Positions 55,635-64,000 of a DNA stretch of 64,000 bases are shown one piece after another. The stretch lies in the NCBI GenBank assembly GCA_013334745.1, contig JAAXWY010000004.1:1-64000 (forward strand), in the 5' to 3' direction. The notes under the pieces are model-generated. The model was not told the DNA's origin and did no database searches. It saw only the letters and a list, made by a program, of their open reading frames with translations. A program made the translations under genes and the position numbers. Each line of letters begins with the position of its first letter. Positions within the stretch are counted from its first letter, which is position 1. Origin of the DNA: Coriobacteriia bacterium. GTDB taxonomy: Bacteria; Actinomycetota; Coriobacteriia; Anaerosomatales; JAAXUF01.

Positions 55635-57344
55635 ATGCAACTTCGCTCACTCCCGCAACGCCGCAAGATGTCGATTCTGGGGGCAGTACTGCTCGCCATG
55701 CTCCTCGGCGCGCTCGACAACACCATCGTCGGGCCGGCCATGCCCAACATCGTGCGTGAACTGGGCGGCATGGCGCTGCTCTCGTGGGTCTTCACGATCT
55801 ACTCGCTCACCTCGACGATCACGATCCCGATCGTCGGCAAGCTGTCCGACCTGTACGGCCGCAAGTGGTTCTACATCGGCGGCATCATGATCTTCCTCGT
55901 TGGCTCGGCGCTGTCGGGCGCGGCCGGCGAGCCGTGGCTCAACTCGATCTTCCGCACGCTCACCGGTTCCGACAACGCGATGCTGCAGCTCATCATCTTC
56001 CGAGGCATCCAGGGCATCGGTGGTGGCGCGATGATGGCCAATGCGATGGCGATCATCGGCGACCTGTTCGAGCCGCGCGAGCGCGGCCGCTACCAGGGGC
56101 TCACCGGAGGCGTGTTCGGGCTGGCCTCGGTCTTCGGCCCGATGCTCGGCGGGTGGCTCACCGACACGCTGTCATGGCGCTGGATCTTCTACATCAACAT
56201 TCCGTTGGGCATCGCCGCCCTCGGCCTGCTCATCGCCGTCATGCCCAAGCCCGAGATCGGGCAGCAGCATCGCGTCGACTGGTGGGGTGCTCTCGCGCTC
56301 ACGTCCGGGCTCGTGCCGCTGCTGCTCGCGCTGAACTGGGGCGGCTCGGAGTACGCGTGGGGCTCTCCCACGATCCTCGCGCTGCTGGCAGCGGCACTCG
56401 TCGCACTCGTACTCTTCTGCCTGCGCGAGCTGCGCGCCTCCGAGCCGATCCTCGACATCACGCTCTTCAAGGACCGCGGGTTCTCGGCGAGCATGGCCGT
56501 GCTCTTCCTCTCGGGAGTGGGCATGTTCGGCTCGATCATGTTCCTGCCGACGTTCATGCAGGTCGTCTTAGGCCGCAGCGCATCGAACTCCGGCGCCCTG
56601 CTCATGCCGATGATGCTCTCGATGATCACCGGCTCCATCGTCACCGGGCAGATCATCAGCCGCACCGGGCGCTACAAGATCTACGGAGTGGTGGGGCTGG
56701 CGGTATCAGCCGTGGGGATGTTCATGCTCTCTCGCATCGGGATGGAGACGAGCAGCGCGATGCTCGCGTTCGACATGGTGCTGGTTGGTATCGGAATCGG
56801 CATCACGATGCCGCTGTTCACCGTGTCGCTGCAGTCGCAGTTCCCCACGCGTATCGGCGAGGTCACCGGCGCGATGCAGTTCTTCCGCTCGATCGGTGGC
56901 ACCGTGGGCGTGGCGGCGCTCGGCGGCGTGATGAATGCCGCGTTCGGCCGCGAACTCACCGCGCTGGTCGCCTCGAGTTCGGACACGTTCGGGAAGGCCG
57001 CCCCGCTGTTCACCAAACTCGCCGAGGAACCCGCGAAGCTGCTCAACGCCGGTGCCCTCGAAGCCGTCGCCGCGAAGGTGCCGGTTGAGCTGCAGCCGCT
57101 GCTCGATCCGTTCTTCACCGATGTGAAGCTCGCGCTGACCACCGGTATCACCGAGGCGTTCCTGTGGGGCACGGTGCTCATGGCCCTCTCGTTCGTCGCG
57201 ATGCTGTTCGTAGTCGAGGTGCCGCTGTTCTCCAAGCCGCATCTCGACACGCCTGCCGAGATCGGCGCCGAGCTCCTCGCCGAGGAGAGCGTGCAGCCCT
57301 CCGAGCACGAACCGGTCGTCGTGGGCGACGAGCCCGAGGAGTAG
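55635..57344 (+). CDS. MFS drug exporter, DHA2 (14-TM, EmrB/QacA) family
   Basis: 569 residues, AAGGAGAG upstream. Fourteen hydrophobic segments; the motifs LDNTIVGPAMPNI (D-motif of DHA2), GKLSDLYGRKW (motif A) and 'RWIFYINIPLGI' are the family hallmarks. The loop between helices 13 and 14 is enlarged (~100 residues, outside). It is a proton-coupled exporter; the substrate is unknown. It follows the MarR gene. Confidence 0.93.
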   Translation: MQLRSLPQRRKMSILGAVLLAMLLGALDNTIVGPAMPNIVRELGGMALLSWVFTIYSLTSTITIPIVGKLSDLYGRKWFYIGGIMIFLVGSALSGAAGEPWLNSIFRTLTGSDNAMLQLIIFRGIQGIGGGAMMANAMAIIGDLFEPRERGRYQGLTGGVFGLASVFGPMLGGWLTDTLSWRWIFYINIPLGIAALGLLIAVMPKPEIGQQHRVDWWGALALTSGLVPLLLALNWGGSEYAWGSPTILALLAAALVALVLFCLRELRASEPILDITLFKDRGFSASMAVLFLSGVGMFGSIMFLPTFMQVVLGRSASNSGALLMPMMLSMITGSIVTGQIISRTGRYKIYGVVGLAVSAVGMFMLSRIGMETSSAMLAFDMVLVGIGIGITMPLFTVSLQSQFPTRIGEVTGAMQFFRSIGGTVGVAALGGVMNAAFGRELTALVASSSDTFGKAAPLFTKLAEEPAKLLNAGALEAVAAKVPVELQPLLDPFFTDVKLALTTGITEAFLWGTVLMALSFVAMLFVVEVPLFSKPHLDTPAEIGAELLAEESVQPSEHEPVVVGDEPEE

Positions 57345-57353
57345 CATCCGCGC

Positions 57354-58298
57354 ATGGTGAATCGCGCTGACAGTAACGCCGATGAGGGCGCGCCGGGCGA
57401 CGGCGTGACGGTTTACGCCGCAAGCGGCACCGCCACGGCAGCAGTCGACCCACGCTTGCCGGCGTTCGTCGCGCTCGTGGCGCAGCGGGGCCGCGAGCTG
57501 TACCGCGACCACCCGTGGCGCAACACGCGCGACCCCTACGCCGTGCTGCTCTCCGAGGTCATGTTGCAGCAGACGCAGGTCCCGCGCGTCGTGCCCAAGT
57601 GGGAGGCGTGGCTCGAGCAGTTCCCGACGATCGACGCTTTGGCCGCCGCACCGCTCGAACCGGTGCTCGTGGCGTGGCAGGGGCTTGGCTACAACCGCCG
57701 CGCGATCGCGCTCAAGCGCGCCGCCGAGGAGGTCGCAACGCGCTTCGGCGGCGAGCTGCCGAGCGACGAAGTGGCGCTGCGCTCACTGCCGGGCATCGGC
57801 CCGGCCACCGCATCCGGCGTCCGAGCGTTCGCGTTCGACCTACCGGGCGTCTACCTCGAGACCAACGTTCGCGCCGTCTTCCTGCATGAGCTGTTCGCCG
57901 ACAGCGACGGCGTCAGCGACCGAGAGGTCACGCCGCTCGTCGCCGCTGCCGTACTCGAGGCAGCGCGCCAAGGCGTGTCGCCTCGCACCTGGTACTACGC
58001 GCTGCTCGACTACGGCGCGCACCTCAAGCGCGAGCTCCCCAACCCCTCGAGGCGCAGCGCGCACCACGCGCGCCAGTCGGCCTTCGAAGGCAGCCGCCGC
58101 CAGAAGCGCGCGTGGTTGCTGCGCGACGTCGTCGCGCAGCCCGGCCGCGCCACAGCCGACATCGCCGCGGGTCTCGACGCGTTCGAGGGCGCGGCCGGAC
58201 GCGCTGCCCAGGGGGCGGACGCGGCGATGGGCATTCTCGAGGAGTTGGCGCGCGACGGCTTCATCGCACGGGACGGGGAGCGCTGGTTCGTGGCGTGA
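57354..58298 (+). CDS. MutY/HhH-GPD-family DNA glycosylase without Fe-S cluster
   Basis: 314 residues. HhH-GPD domain (~36-230) with the MutY-like catalytic Glu68 (LLSEVMLQQTQV) and hairpin LPGIGPATASG. The catalytic Asp position in the 'DGNVKRV' motif of E. coli MutY is Glu169 here (YLETNVRAV). The four Cys of the [4Fe-4S] cluster are absent and the 8-oxoG-recognising C-terminal domain is replaced by a ~75-residue winged-helix-like tail. It probably removes mispaired adenine or another base; the changed active site makes that uncertain. Confidence 0.82.
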   Translation: MVNRADSNADEGAPGDGVTVYAASGTATAAVDPRLPAFVALVAQRGRELYRDHPWRNTRDPYAVLLSEVMLQQTQVPRVVPKWEAWLEQFPTIDALAAAPLEPVLVAWQGLGYNRRAIALKRAAEEVATRFGGELPSDEVALRSLPGIGPATASGVRAFAFDLPGVYLETNVRAVFLHELFADSDGVSDREVTPLVAAAVLEAARQGVSPRTWYYALLDYGAHLKRELPNPSRRSAHHARQSAFEGSRRQKRAWLLRDVVAQPGRATADIAAGLDAFEGAAGRAAQGADAAMGILEELARDGFIARDGERWFVA

Positions 58299-58323
58299 AG
58301 CCGTCGCGCTCGCTCGCGCCGCG

Positions 58324-59490
58324 TCAGCCGCGAGCGGTGGCCTGCGACTCGGCCACGCGCGCGATTTCGGCGGCGACGGCGCGGTAGGGGAGCGCGTGCT
58401 CCCGGGCAATGCGCGCGACGTCGTCGTGCTCGGGACGAACGCGACCGGCGCCGAGCTTCACGCGCGCCGGGCCCCACTCGGTCTCGACGACGATCGACTC
58501 GCGATCCGCGACGGTGCGTGCAAGCGACTCTCGGCGAACGCCAAGGGTGCCTGTGAGTGCGATGATGCGCTCGGCGAGCGTATCGGCCTCGGCCTCGTGC
58601 GCGAGCACGGAGAGCATGACGGCCGAGCGGCCCTTCTTCATGACGATCGGCGTCTGCCACACGTCGAGGGCTCCTGCTGCGAGCAGCTCCTCGGCGGCGA
58701 ACGCGAGTTCCTCGGCGGGGAGGTGGTCGATGTTGGTCTCTAGGAGCGCCACGCGCTCTGACGACGGTTCGACGGTGCCGATGGTGAGGCGGCAGACGTT
58801 CGCGGCGCCAATGTCGCGGCTGCCTGCGCCGTAACCCTGGCCGGTGGAGCGCATGGCGGGCATCGGCCCGAAGCTTCTCGCCAGCACGCGCACCAGCGCG
58901 GCGCCGGTGGGCGTGGTGAGCTCGCTCGTGGACGGGCCAGGAACGGTCGGGATGCCGATCAGCAGCGTCGCGGTTGCAGGTGCCGGAACGGGCAGGACGC
59001 CGTGCGACGTCTCGACCGAGCCAGACCCGGTCGCGATGGGCGAGGCGGCAAGCGACTCGATGCCCAGTGCGTGGATGCCGGAGCACACGCCCACCACGTC
59101 GGCGATGGAGTCGAGCGCTCCGACCTCGTGGAAGTGCACCGCATCGACACTCGTGCCGTGCGCGGTGGCTTCGGCCTCCGCGAGCGCCTCGAACACCGCG
59201 AGCGCATCGCGGCGCACCGGCCCGGGCAGCGGGGAGGATTCGAGCAGTGCCCTGATGTCGGGCCAGTGCCGGTGCGCGGGCTGACGTTCGGCCTCGACAC
59301 GCACGCCGACGGCGGCGATACCGTGGGAGTTCACGCGCTCGACGCTCACACGGGCTTCGGGAGCCAGCGCCGCCACGATGTCGCCTAGGTGCTCCGCCGT
59401 GAAGGCTCCGCCTGCTTCGCCCGCGTCGAGCAGTGCGCCGAGGAACTTGTCGCCGGATACGCCTGTCGAGCAGTCGAGGTACGCGATCAT
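58324..59490 (-). CDS. larC: LarC, nickel insertion into pincer-nucleotide cofactor
   Basis: 388 residues from the ATG at 59490, which overlaps the larB stop; the longer frame is not protein-like. Typical LarC start MIAYLDCSTGVSGDKFLGALLD, the 'DAVHFHEVGALDSIADVVG' motif and the C-terminal ferredoxin-like half are present as one chain, with no frameshift as seen in L. plantarum larC. LarC puts nickel into the pyridinium bisthiocarboxylate nucleotide made by LarB and LarE. larE and larA are not in this window. Confidence 0.93.
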   Translation of the reverse strand: MIAYLDCSTGVSGDKFLGALLDAGEAGGAFTAEHLGDIVAALAPEARVSVERVNSHGIAAVGVRVEAERQPAHRHWPDIRALLESSPLPGPVRRDALAVFEALAEAEATAHGTSVDAVHFHEVGALDSIADVVGVCSGIHALGIESLAASPIATGSGSVETSHGVLPVPAPATATLLIGIPTVPGPSTSELTTPTGAALVRVLARSFGPMPAMRSTGQGYGAGSRDIGAANVCRLTIGTVEPSSERVALLETNIDHLPAEELAFAAEELLAAGALDVWQTPIVMKKGRSAVMLSVLAHEAEADTLAERIIALTGTLGVRRESLARTVADRESIVVETEWGPARVKLGAGRVRPEHDDVARIAREHALPYRAVAAEIARVAESQATARG

Positions 59491-60317
59491 GGCGCGGGGT
59501 GCGGCTCGGCGCTCGCGGCGGTCTCGGCGGGCGTCGCGTCGAGCGCAGCCGCCCAGGCCGGCCGGTTGATGCGCGCAGCGAGCAGGCCCGCACCGAAGCC
59601 ATTGTCGATGTTGACGACGCCGATGCCACCTGCGCACGAGTTCAGCATCGTGAGCAGTGCTGATACGCCGCCGAAGTTGGCGCCGTATCCCACACTCGTG
59701 GGGACGGCGACGACCGGCACCTCGACGAGCCCGGCGACAAGCGAGGGCAGCGCCCCCTCCATGCCCGCCACGGCGACCAGGACGCGCGCATCGCGCAGCA
59801 GTTCCGTGTGCTCGAGCACGCGATGAACGCCCGCAACGCCGACGTCGTAGAGCCGCGACACGCGGCAGCCCATGAGCTCCGCGGTACGGGCTGCCTCCTC
59901 GGCGACCGGGATATCGGCGGTGCCGCCACTCGCGACCACGACGAGCCCTTCACTGACGGGGTGCGTGCGGCGGTCGACCCACGCCAGCCGAGCTGTGGTG
60001 TCGATGACTGCATCGTCGGCGACGCTGGCGAAGGCCTCGGCGTTCTCGGAGTCGCACCGGGTCGCGAGAAGCACGTCGGAGCGCGACAGGATCTCCTCGG
60101 AGATTCGGGCGACCTGCTCGGGAGTCTTGCCCTGGCAGAATATGACCTCGGGGAAGCCGCAGCGAACCGCGCGATGATGGTCGATGCGAGCCTCGACGCG
60201 GCCCTGCTCGGATAGCGACGCTGTTGAGAAGTCGCCGAGCGTATGCACTGCGTCCTCAGGCGAAAGCGCGCCTTCGGCAACGCTGCGCAGGAGCTCGATG
60301 ATCGAGTCGGAATGCAT
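59487..60317 (-). CDS. larB: LarB, nickel-pincer cofactor carboxylase/hydrolase
   Basis: 276 residues from the ATG at 60317. The C-terminal ~150 residues are PurE-like: 'VVVASGGTADIPVAEEAARTAELMG' and 'VPTSVGYGANFGGVSALLTMLNSCAGGIGVVNIDNGFGAG' are LarB hallmarks. LarB carboxylates and hydrolyses nicotinic acid adenine dinucleotide. It overlaps larC and is divergent from the GGDEF gene. Confidence 0.93.
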   Translation of the reverse strand: MHSDSIIELLRSVAEGALSPEDAVHTLGDFSTASLSEQGRVEARIDHHRAVRCGFPEVIFCQGKTPEQVARISEEILSRSDVLLATRCDSENAEAFASVADDAVIDTTARLAWVDRRTHPVSEGLVVVASGGTADIPVAEEAARTAELMGCRVSRLYDVGVAGVHRVLEHTELLRDARVLVAVAGMEGALPSLVAGLVEVPVVAVPTSVGYGANFGGVSALLTMLNSCAGGIGVVNIDNGFGAGLLAARINRPAWAAALDATPAETAASAEPHPAP

Positions 60318-60374
60318 GAATCTCCAGCGATCCGGCCGTGTGCGCCAGAGCACAGGCGATCGGGTAGGGTCGGC

Positions 60375-60409
60375 TATACTTGTACCACGAACGGCGATCT
60401 CGCCGTTCG
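60375..60409 (+). promoter_or_regulatory. -10 box and 22-bp inverted repeat between larB and the cyclase gene
   Basis: TATACT (60375-60380) is a good -10 box for the plus-strand gene, without a clear -35. The perfect inverted repeat CGAACGGCGA-TC-TCGCCGTTCG (60388-60409) begins right where transcription would start, so it may be an operator or a 5' hairpin. Confidence 0.5.
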
Positions 60410-60435
60410 AGTCGTCCCTGCTCGAGTGGAGTCCC

Positions 60436-61965
60436 GTGACCCCGGATTCATCCGGCAATCGCATGCTGGGCGAAGAGCGTATGTATCTCGCGCTCCGCTT
60501 GATGATGCTTGTCGTTGGACTCGGGCTTTTCGTGACGGGGCTCCTTCCCTCCACCGGCGTGCCGCAGCGCAACGTCGCTCTGCTGGCTCTGGCGCTCATG
60601 CTGGTGGGTACGGTCGTGATGCTCGTCGGGGCGTTCGCCCGTTCGTACCGCATCTCTCAGATGATGCTGTGGGTGCTGCCGGTCGATCTCGTGAGTCTCG
60701 CCGCGTACACGTGGTTGCTCGGCCCACGCGATGCGCTCGTCGGCGTGTACGCACTGCTCGTCATCTTGTACGCGATGACGGCGAAGCGCGGAGTCGCGCT
60801 GCTCGCGACCATCGGCCTTGTGTGTGCCTACACCACCGCCCACCTCGTGGCGAGCACCCAAACACCTCTCGATCTCGTTGAGGTGGGCGTCTCCATGGTC
60901 GCGTTGCTGTGCATCGGGCTCATCGTTGCCAACGCCGTCGGCCGGCAACGTCAGCGTGACGCCCAGGTCGAGGAGATTCTGGCCGACCGCGAGCGGATGA
61001 ATGAGCAGCTTGCGCGGCGCCTCGGCGAGCTTCAGGCCGTCGCCCGGATCACGGAGATCATCCACTCGTCACTCGATTTCGATGAGGTCGGAGAGCTGGT
61101 ACTCGACACCATCGCCAAGGTCATCGACTTCCCGTCACTCGCGATCTTCGTCATCGACAAGGAGACGTCGGAGACGTTGTTTTCGTCGAGTGTCGGTATG
61201 CCGCGGCCCGAGGGGGTCGTTGACGGTGCGACCGTCGACCTCGACTCGGTGAGCGGCCACCTCAACTGCCAGCGGGCTTTCGACCATGGGTCGCTCATGG
61301 TGCTCTTCTGCGCCAACGGCGAAGATATGGAGCGGCTCACCGAAGAGGACCGGCTCGTCATCTACGCACTCGCCAGCGAGCTCGTTGTGGCGGTCGAGAA
61401 CTCCCGGCTCTACAAGCTGACCAGGCGGCTTGCTGTGACCGACGAGCTCACCGGCATCGCCAACTACCGTTATCTGCAGCAGCGGATAGACGAGGAGATG
61501 TCTCGCGCGAAGCGGTTCGGCAAGGATCTGTCGCTGCTCATGATCGACACGGACGACTTCAAGGGCTTCAACGACGCGTACGGTCACCTCGCCGGCGACC
61601 GCGCGCTCTCCGAGTTCGGCGGGGTGCTCGGCCGGGCCGTCCGCGACATCGACGTGATCGCGCGCTACGGCGGCGAGGAGTTCGCTGTCGTGCTGCCCGA
61701 GACCGATGCCGCCGGCGCATTCGTGGCCGCCGAGAAGATCCGTGAGGCGTTCTCGGAGCACCTGTTCCCCGACGACACCGGCGCCCGTACTTGTACGCTG
61801 ACGGTGAGTATCGGCATGGCGACGTACCCGACGAATGCTGAGAGCAAGGACGCACTGCTGCGAGAGTCCGATGACGCGTTGTATCGCGCCAAGAACTCCG
61901 GCAAGAACCGCGTCTGCGCCCCAGGCCAATCGCCCGAACCGTTCATCTCACCACGGAGACGATGA
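60436..61965 (+). CDS. Diguanylate cyclase with membrane, GAF and GGDEF domains
   Basis: 509 residues from the GTG at 60436 (GGAG upstream); ATG 60463 would shorten it by nine. Six membrane helices (~15-170), a coiled-coil (~175-200), a GAF domain (~200-345) and a C-terminal GGDEF with active site YGGEEF and an I-site RDID in the right place. It should produce cyclic di-GMP at the membrane. Its stop overlaps the pheA start, an unusual pairing with amino-acid synthesis. Confidence 0.88.
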   Translation: MTPDSSGNRMLGEERMYLALRLMMLVVGLGLFVTGLLPSTGVPQRNVALLALALMLVGTVVMLVGAFARSYRISQMMLWVLPVDLVSLAAYTWLLGPRDALVGVYALLVILYAMTAKRGVALLATIGLVCAYTTAHLVASTQTPLDLVEVGVSMVALLCIGLIVANAVGRQRQRDAQVEEILADRERMNEQLARRLGELQAVARITEIIHSSLDFDEVGELVLDTIAKVIDFPSLAIFVIDKETSETLFSSSVGMPRPEGVVDGATVDLDSVSGHLNCQRAFDHGSLMVLFCANGEDMERLTEEDRLVIYALASELVVAVENSRLYKLTRRLAVTDELTGIANYRYLQQRIDEEMSRAKRFGKDLSLLMIDTDDFKGFNDAYGHLAGDRALSEFGGVLGRAVRDIDVIARYGGEEFAVVLPETDAAGAFVAAEKIREAFSEHLFPDDTGARTCTLTVSIGMATYPTNAESKDALLRESDDALYRAKNSGKNRVCAPGQSPEPFISPRRR

Positions 61966-62783
61966 TGACTCGTTACGCATTCCTCGGACCGGCAGGCACG
62001 TTCTCTGAAGAGGCACTCGGACTGCTTGCGGTCGATGGCCTGGAGCCGGTTGAGTGCACGAGCATCCCCGAGGTGTTCGAGGCCGTTGAGCGCGGCCGTG
62101 CCGATGCGGGCGTCGTCCCGATCGAGAACTCGATCGAAGGCTCAGTGCCGGCGACCCTCGACGCCCTCGCGTTCGACACGCAGTTGGAGATCCAGAGTGA
62201 GCTCGTGCTCGATATCCACTTCAACCTCGTCGCCGCCCCCGGAACGGGTATGGCCGACGTGGCTTCCGTAGTCGCGCACCCTCAGGCGAGCGGGCAGTGC
62301 CGCCGCTGGCTTGAGCGCAATCTCCCCGGTCGTCCGGTGGTCGCTGCCAACTCCAACGCCGAGGCGGTCCAGACCGCCGTCGTGAGTCCGGGGGTAGCCG
62401 CACTGGGACCCGCCGTGGCGGCGAGGCTCTATGGGGGCGCGATTCTTGAAGAGAACGTCGAGGACTACGCCGGCAATCAGACGCGCTTCGTGGTGATCGG
62501 GAGGGGCATCTGCGAGCCGACCGGCAAGGACAAGACCTCGCTGGCACTGTTCATGAAGAAGGACAGGCCGGGCACGCTGCTCATGATTCTCTCGGAGTTC
62601 GCGTATGGCGGTATGAACCTGACCAAGATCCAGTCGCGCCCCACCAAGCGCCAGCTGGGGGACTACATGTTCTTCGTCGACCTCGAGGGGCATGTCGACG
62701 ATGCGCACGTGAAGACCGCGCTGGACTGCTTGCGGTTGAAGCTGCGCGAGGTCAAGGTGCTCGGGAGTTACCCCCGGGTCTAG
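61962..62783 (+). CDS. pheA: Prephenate dehydratase
   Basis: 273 residues. Monofunctional: catalytic prephenate dehydratase domain (~3-185; YAFLGPAGTFSEEA, VPIENSIEGSV, and NQTRFVVIG with the catalytic Thr-Arg-Phe) and a C-terminal ACT domain (~195-270; RPGTLLMILSEFAYGGMNLTKIQSRP) that binds phenylalanine as feedback inhibitor. There is no chorismate mutase domain. ATG codons at 61962 and 61965 are both possible; the first overlaps the cyclase stop. Confidence 0.95.
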   Translation: MMTRYAFLGPAGTFSEEALGLLAVDGLEPVECTSIPEVFEAVERGRADAGVVPIENSIEGSVPATLDALAFDTQLEIQSELVLDIHFNLVAAPGTGMADVASVVAHPQASGQCRRWLERNLPGRPVVAANSNAEAVQTAVVSPGVAALGPAVAARLYGGAILEENVEDYAGNQTRFVVIGRGICEPTGKDKTSLALFMKKDRPGTLLMILSEFAYGGMNLTKIQSRPTKRQLGDYMFFVDLEGHVDDAHVKTALDCLRLKLREVKVLGSYPRV

Positions 62784-62806
62784 GACCGGCGCGCGATCGG
62801 TGCCAC

Positions 62807-63232
62807 CTAGTCTTGGTAGACGCGACCCGAGTCGGCGACGCCCTCGACCTTCTTGAGGCGCTCCACGGAGTCGACCTCGCTGCCGGCCGGCACGGTCACG
62901 ACAAACCTGCCGCCGCCCATGTCGATGATCTCGGAGCTCGATATCCGCGCGTCTGAGAGCGCGCGCTGAACGTCGGCTCCTGCCTCCAGCCACACTGAGA
63001 TCGATCCATCCAGCGGCGTCTTGCCTTCGACGGGGACGATCTGCTGTGCGCCACTGCGCTTACTCGCCCCGCTGAACATGGAGCTGCAGTCTCGAAGCAT
63101 CAGGAGCACCAGGATGATGACGACGATTGCGATGATCGCGACGATGATGCCCAACAAGCTACGCCGAGGCTTCTTCTCTTCCTCGGGTGGCTCTTCGACC
63201 TCTTGATCGTACGTGGTCGTATCGTCCGACAT
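62807..63232 (-). CDS. Hypothetical membrane-anchored protein
   Basis: 141 residues from the ATG at 63232; the frame could begin at 63253. An acidic N-terminus (EEPPEEEKK) is followed by one strongly hydrophobic segment (~28-50) and a ~90-residue outside domain with the pattern of a ferredoxin-like or SPOR-type small domain ('GRFVVTVPAGSEVDSVERLKKVEGV'). Function is unknown. It is convergent with pheA. Confidence 0.6.
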   Translation of the reverse strand: MSDDTTTYDQEVEEPPEEEKKPRRSLLGIIVAIIAIVVIILVLLMLRDCSSMFSGASKRSGAQQIVPVEGKTPLDGSISVWLEAGADVQRALSDARISSSEIIDMGGGRFVVTVPAGSEVDSVERLKKVEGVADSGRVYQD

Positions 63233-63353
63233 CGGGACATCCCTTGGCGCCAAACGCGAGCCCGGTATGGCTCGCGTGCAGTTGACTCACTCCGAGTATA
63301 CCCGCGAGCGGGTGCTACACGCCAAAGCGCGCGGGGCCGCTCGTTCGACCCAT

Positions 63354-64000
63354 CTACGACACCAGGATGCCGCGGACGATGCCGACGTAGTCGGGGGTCT
63401 GTGGTGCGGATGCCTTCGCGGTGTTGTTGAGGCCCGACGCTCTCCATGCCGTGACCACTGCGCGTCCTGCCGGCTCGAAGAACTCCTCGAGGTAGCGCGC
63501 ATAGCCGCGGGTGTCGTAGTCGACCGTGCCGTCGGCGCGCACGTAGTTTCCGCTGTGTACGCACGACAGAGCGCTACCGCCAAGCGCCCAGCCCGGTGCG
63601 AGCTGCGCGATTTCGTCTCCAGATGCATGGCGTAGCGGAGTGAGAAGCTCGATCCCGGCCGACGCCACCACGCGTGTCTCCGCATCGATCGAAGCGTCGG
63701 TCTGCGAGAGCTTGATGCGGCCATCGTGGGTATCGCGTTCGCCCGTAATGATCGGCGCGCAGCCGAGCGCCCACGACAGTGGCACTCGGGCGAGATGCAC
63801 GTACAGGTGGCAGGCGAGACAGGGCGACGAGACGCCGAAGCGATCCGCGATCTCGGCCGCGAATCGGCCGTTGAGGGCCGCCCACAGCTCCGGGGCGCCG
63901 ATTCGTAGCGGGTCGAGCACCTCGACTTCATCGGCGAGTGTGTCGCGCAGCAGTGTCACGGCGGAGAGCGGCGCGTCCGGATCGCCGTATTCGGTGCCGG
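63354..64000 (-). CDS. PP-loop ATPase-like protein, 5' end outside window
   Basis: The frame runs to the right edge, so the N-terminus is missing (215 codons seen). The visible part has 'SSPCLACHLYVHLARVPLS', 'IITGERDTHDGRIKLSQTD', and a late CVHSGNY, a pattern like that of N-type ATP pyrophosphatase enzymes, which have their SGGxDS loop earlier in the sequence. Cys and His residues may bind metal. A GTG at 63959 is available as a start but the upstream frame is also protein-like. The family assignment needs the missing end. Confidence 0.5.
   Translation of the reverse strand, partial: GTEYGDPDAPLSAVTLLRDTLADEVEVLDPLRIGAPELWAALNGRFAAEIADRFGVSSPCLACHLYVHLARVPLSWALGCAPIITGERDTHDGRIKLSQTDASIDAETRVVASAGIELLTPLRHASGDEIAQLAPGWALGGSALSCVHSGNYVRADGTVDYDTRGYARYLEEFFEPAGRAVVTAWRASGLNNTAKASAPQTPDYVGIVRGILVS

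Overview
The window is a high-GC chromosomal segment of a deep-branching, probably anaerobic actinobacterium; my best guess is a Coriobacteriia/OPB41-type lineage. The evidence is the actinobacterial cell-wall signalling cluster (fhaA-fhaB-pstP-rodA/pbpA-pknB), PASTA proteins, a ferredoxin-dependent 2-oxoacid oxidoreductase and several multihaem cytochromes. Gene density is high, and the only gene-free stretch near 300 bp is the nif promoter region (35048-35350). I saw no IS element, prophage or CRISPR array.

Layout. 1-11749 (minus strand): cell-wall and Ser/Thr-phosphorylation cluster, including a fused SEDS-transpeptidase protein, PASTA kinase, PP2C phosphatase, two FHA proteins, a second kinase and an amidase cut by the left edge. 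11891-20892: glycosyltransferase, a MarR regulator (probably leaderless) with an RND exporter, secreted proteins and a rhodanese. 20975-26746 (minus): vorABCD-type 2-oxoacid:ferredoxin oxidoreductase with an acyl-CoA ligase, an XRE-cupin regulator and a P-loop ATPase. 26896-34158: PAS-GGDEF cyclase, membrane glycerophosphodiesterase, a small 2TM gene behind a twin-operator promoter, a nine-haem cytochrome with a candidate sigma-54 promoter, tRNA-Leu(CAG) and small membrane/lipoproteins. 34172-35047: pirin.

35186-49618 is the most interesting part: a complete Mo-nitrogenase island. One strand carries nifH-nifD-nifK-nifEN (fused)-nifX-nifI1-nifI2-ferredoxin-zinc ribbon, followed by nifB-modA-modB-modC-mop-trmO. 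The other strand carries nifA-nifQ. Both nifH and nifB have near-consensus -24/-12 sigma-54 promoters, and each has a GACA-N4-TGTC inverted repeat at nearly the same distance upstream (about 81 bp), proposed here as the binding site of the local NifA. Mo uptake (ModABC), Mo storage (Mop) and Mo delivery (NifQ) are therefore encoded beside FeMo-cofactor assembly (NifB, NifEN, NifX), with NifI1/NifI2 for post-translational control.

49740-55050: SlyD-type isomerase, a small unknown protein, a 1078-residue cytochrome with up to 29 haem-like motifs, a membrane sensor with one haem motif and a small Cys-rich protein; this suggests electron transfer across the cell envelope. 55112-64000: MarR plus MFS exporter, a MutY-like glycosylase without an Fe-S cluster, larB/larC nickel-pincer cofactor genes, a GAF-GGDEF cyclase, pheA, and two minus-strand genes, the last cut by the right edge.
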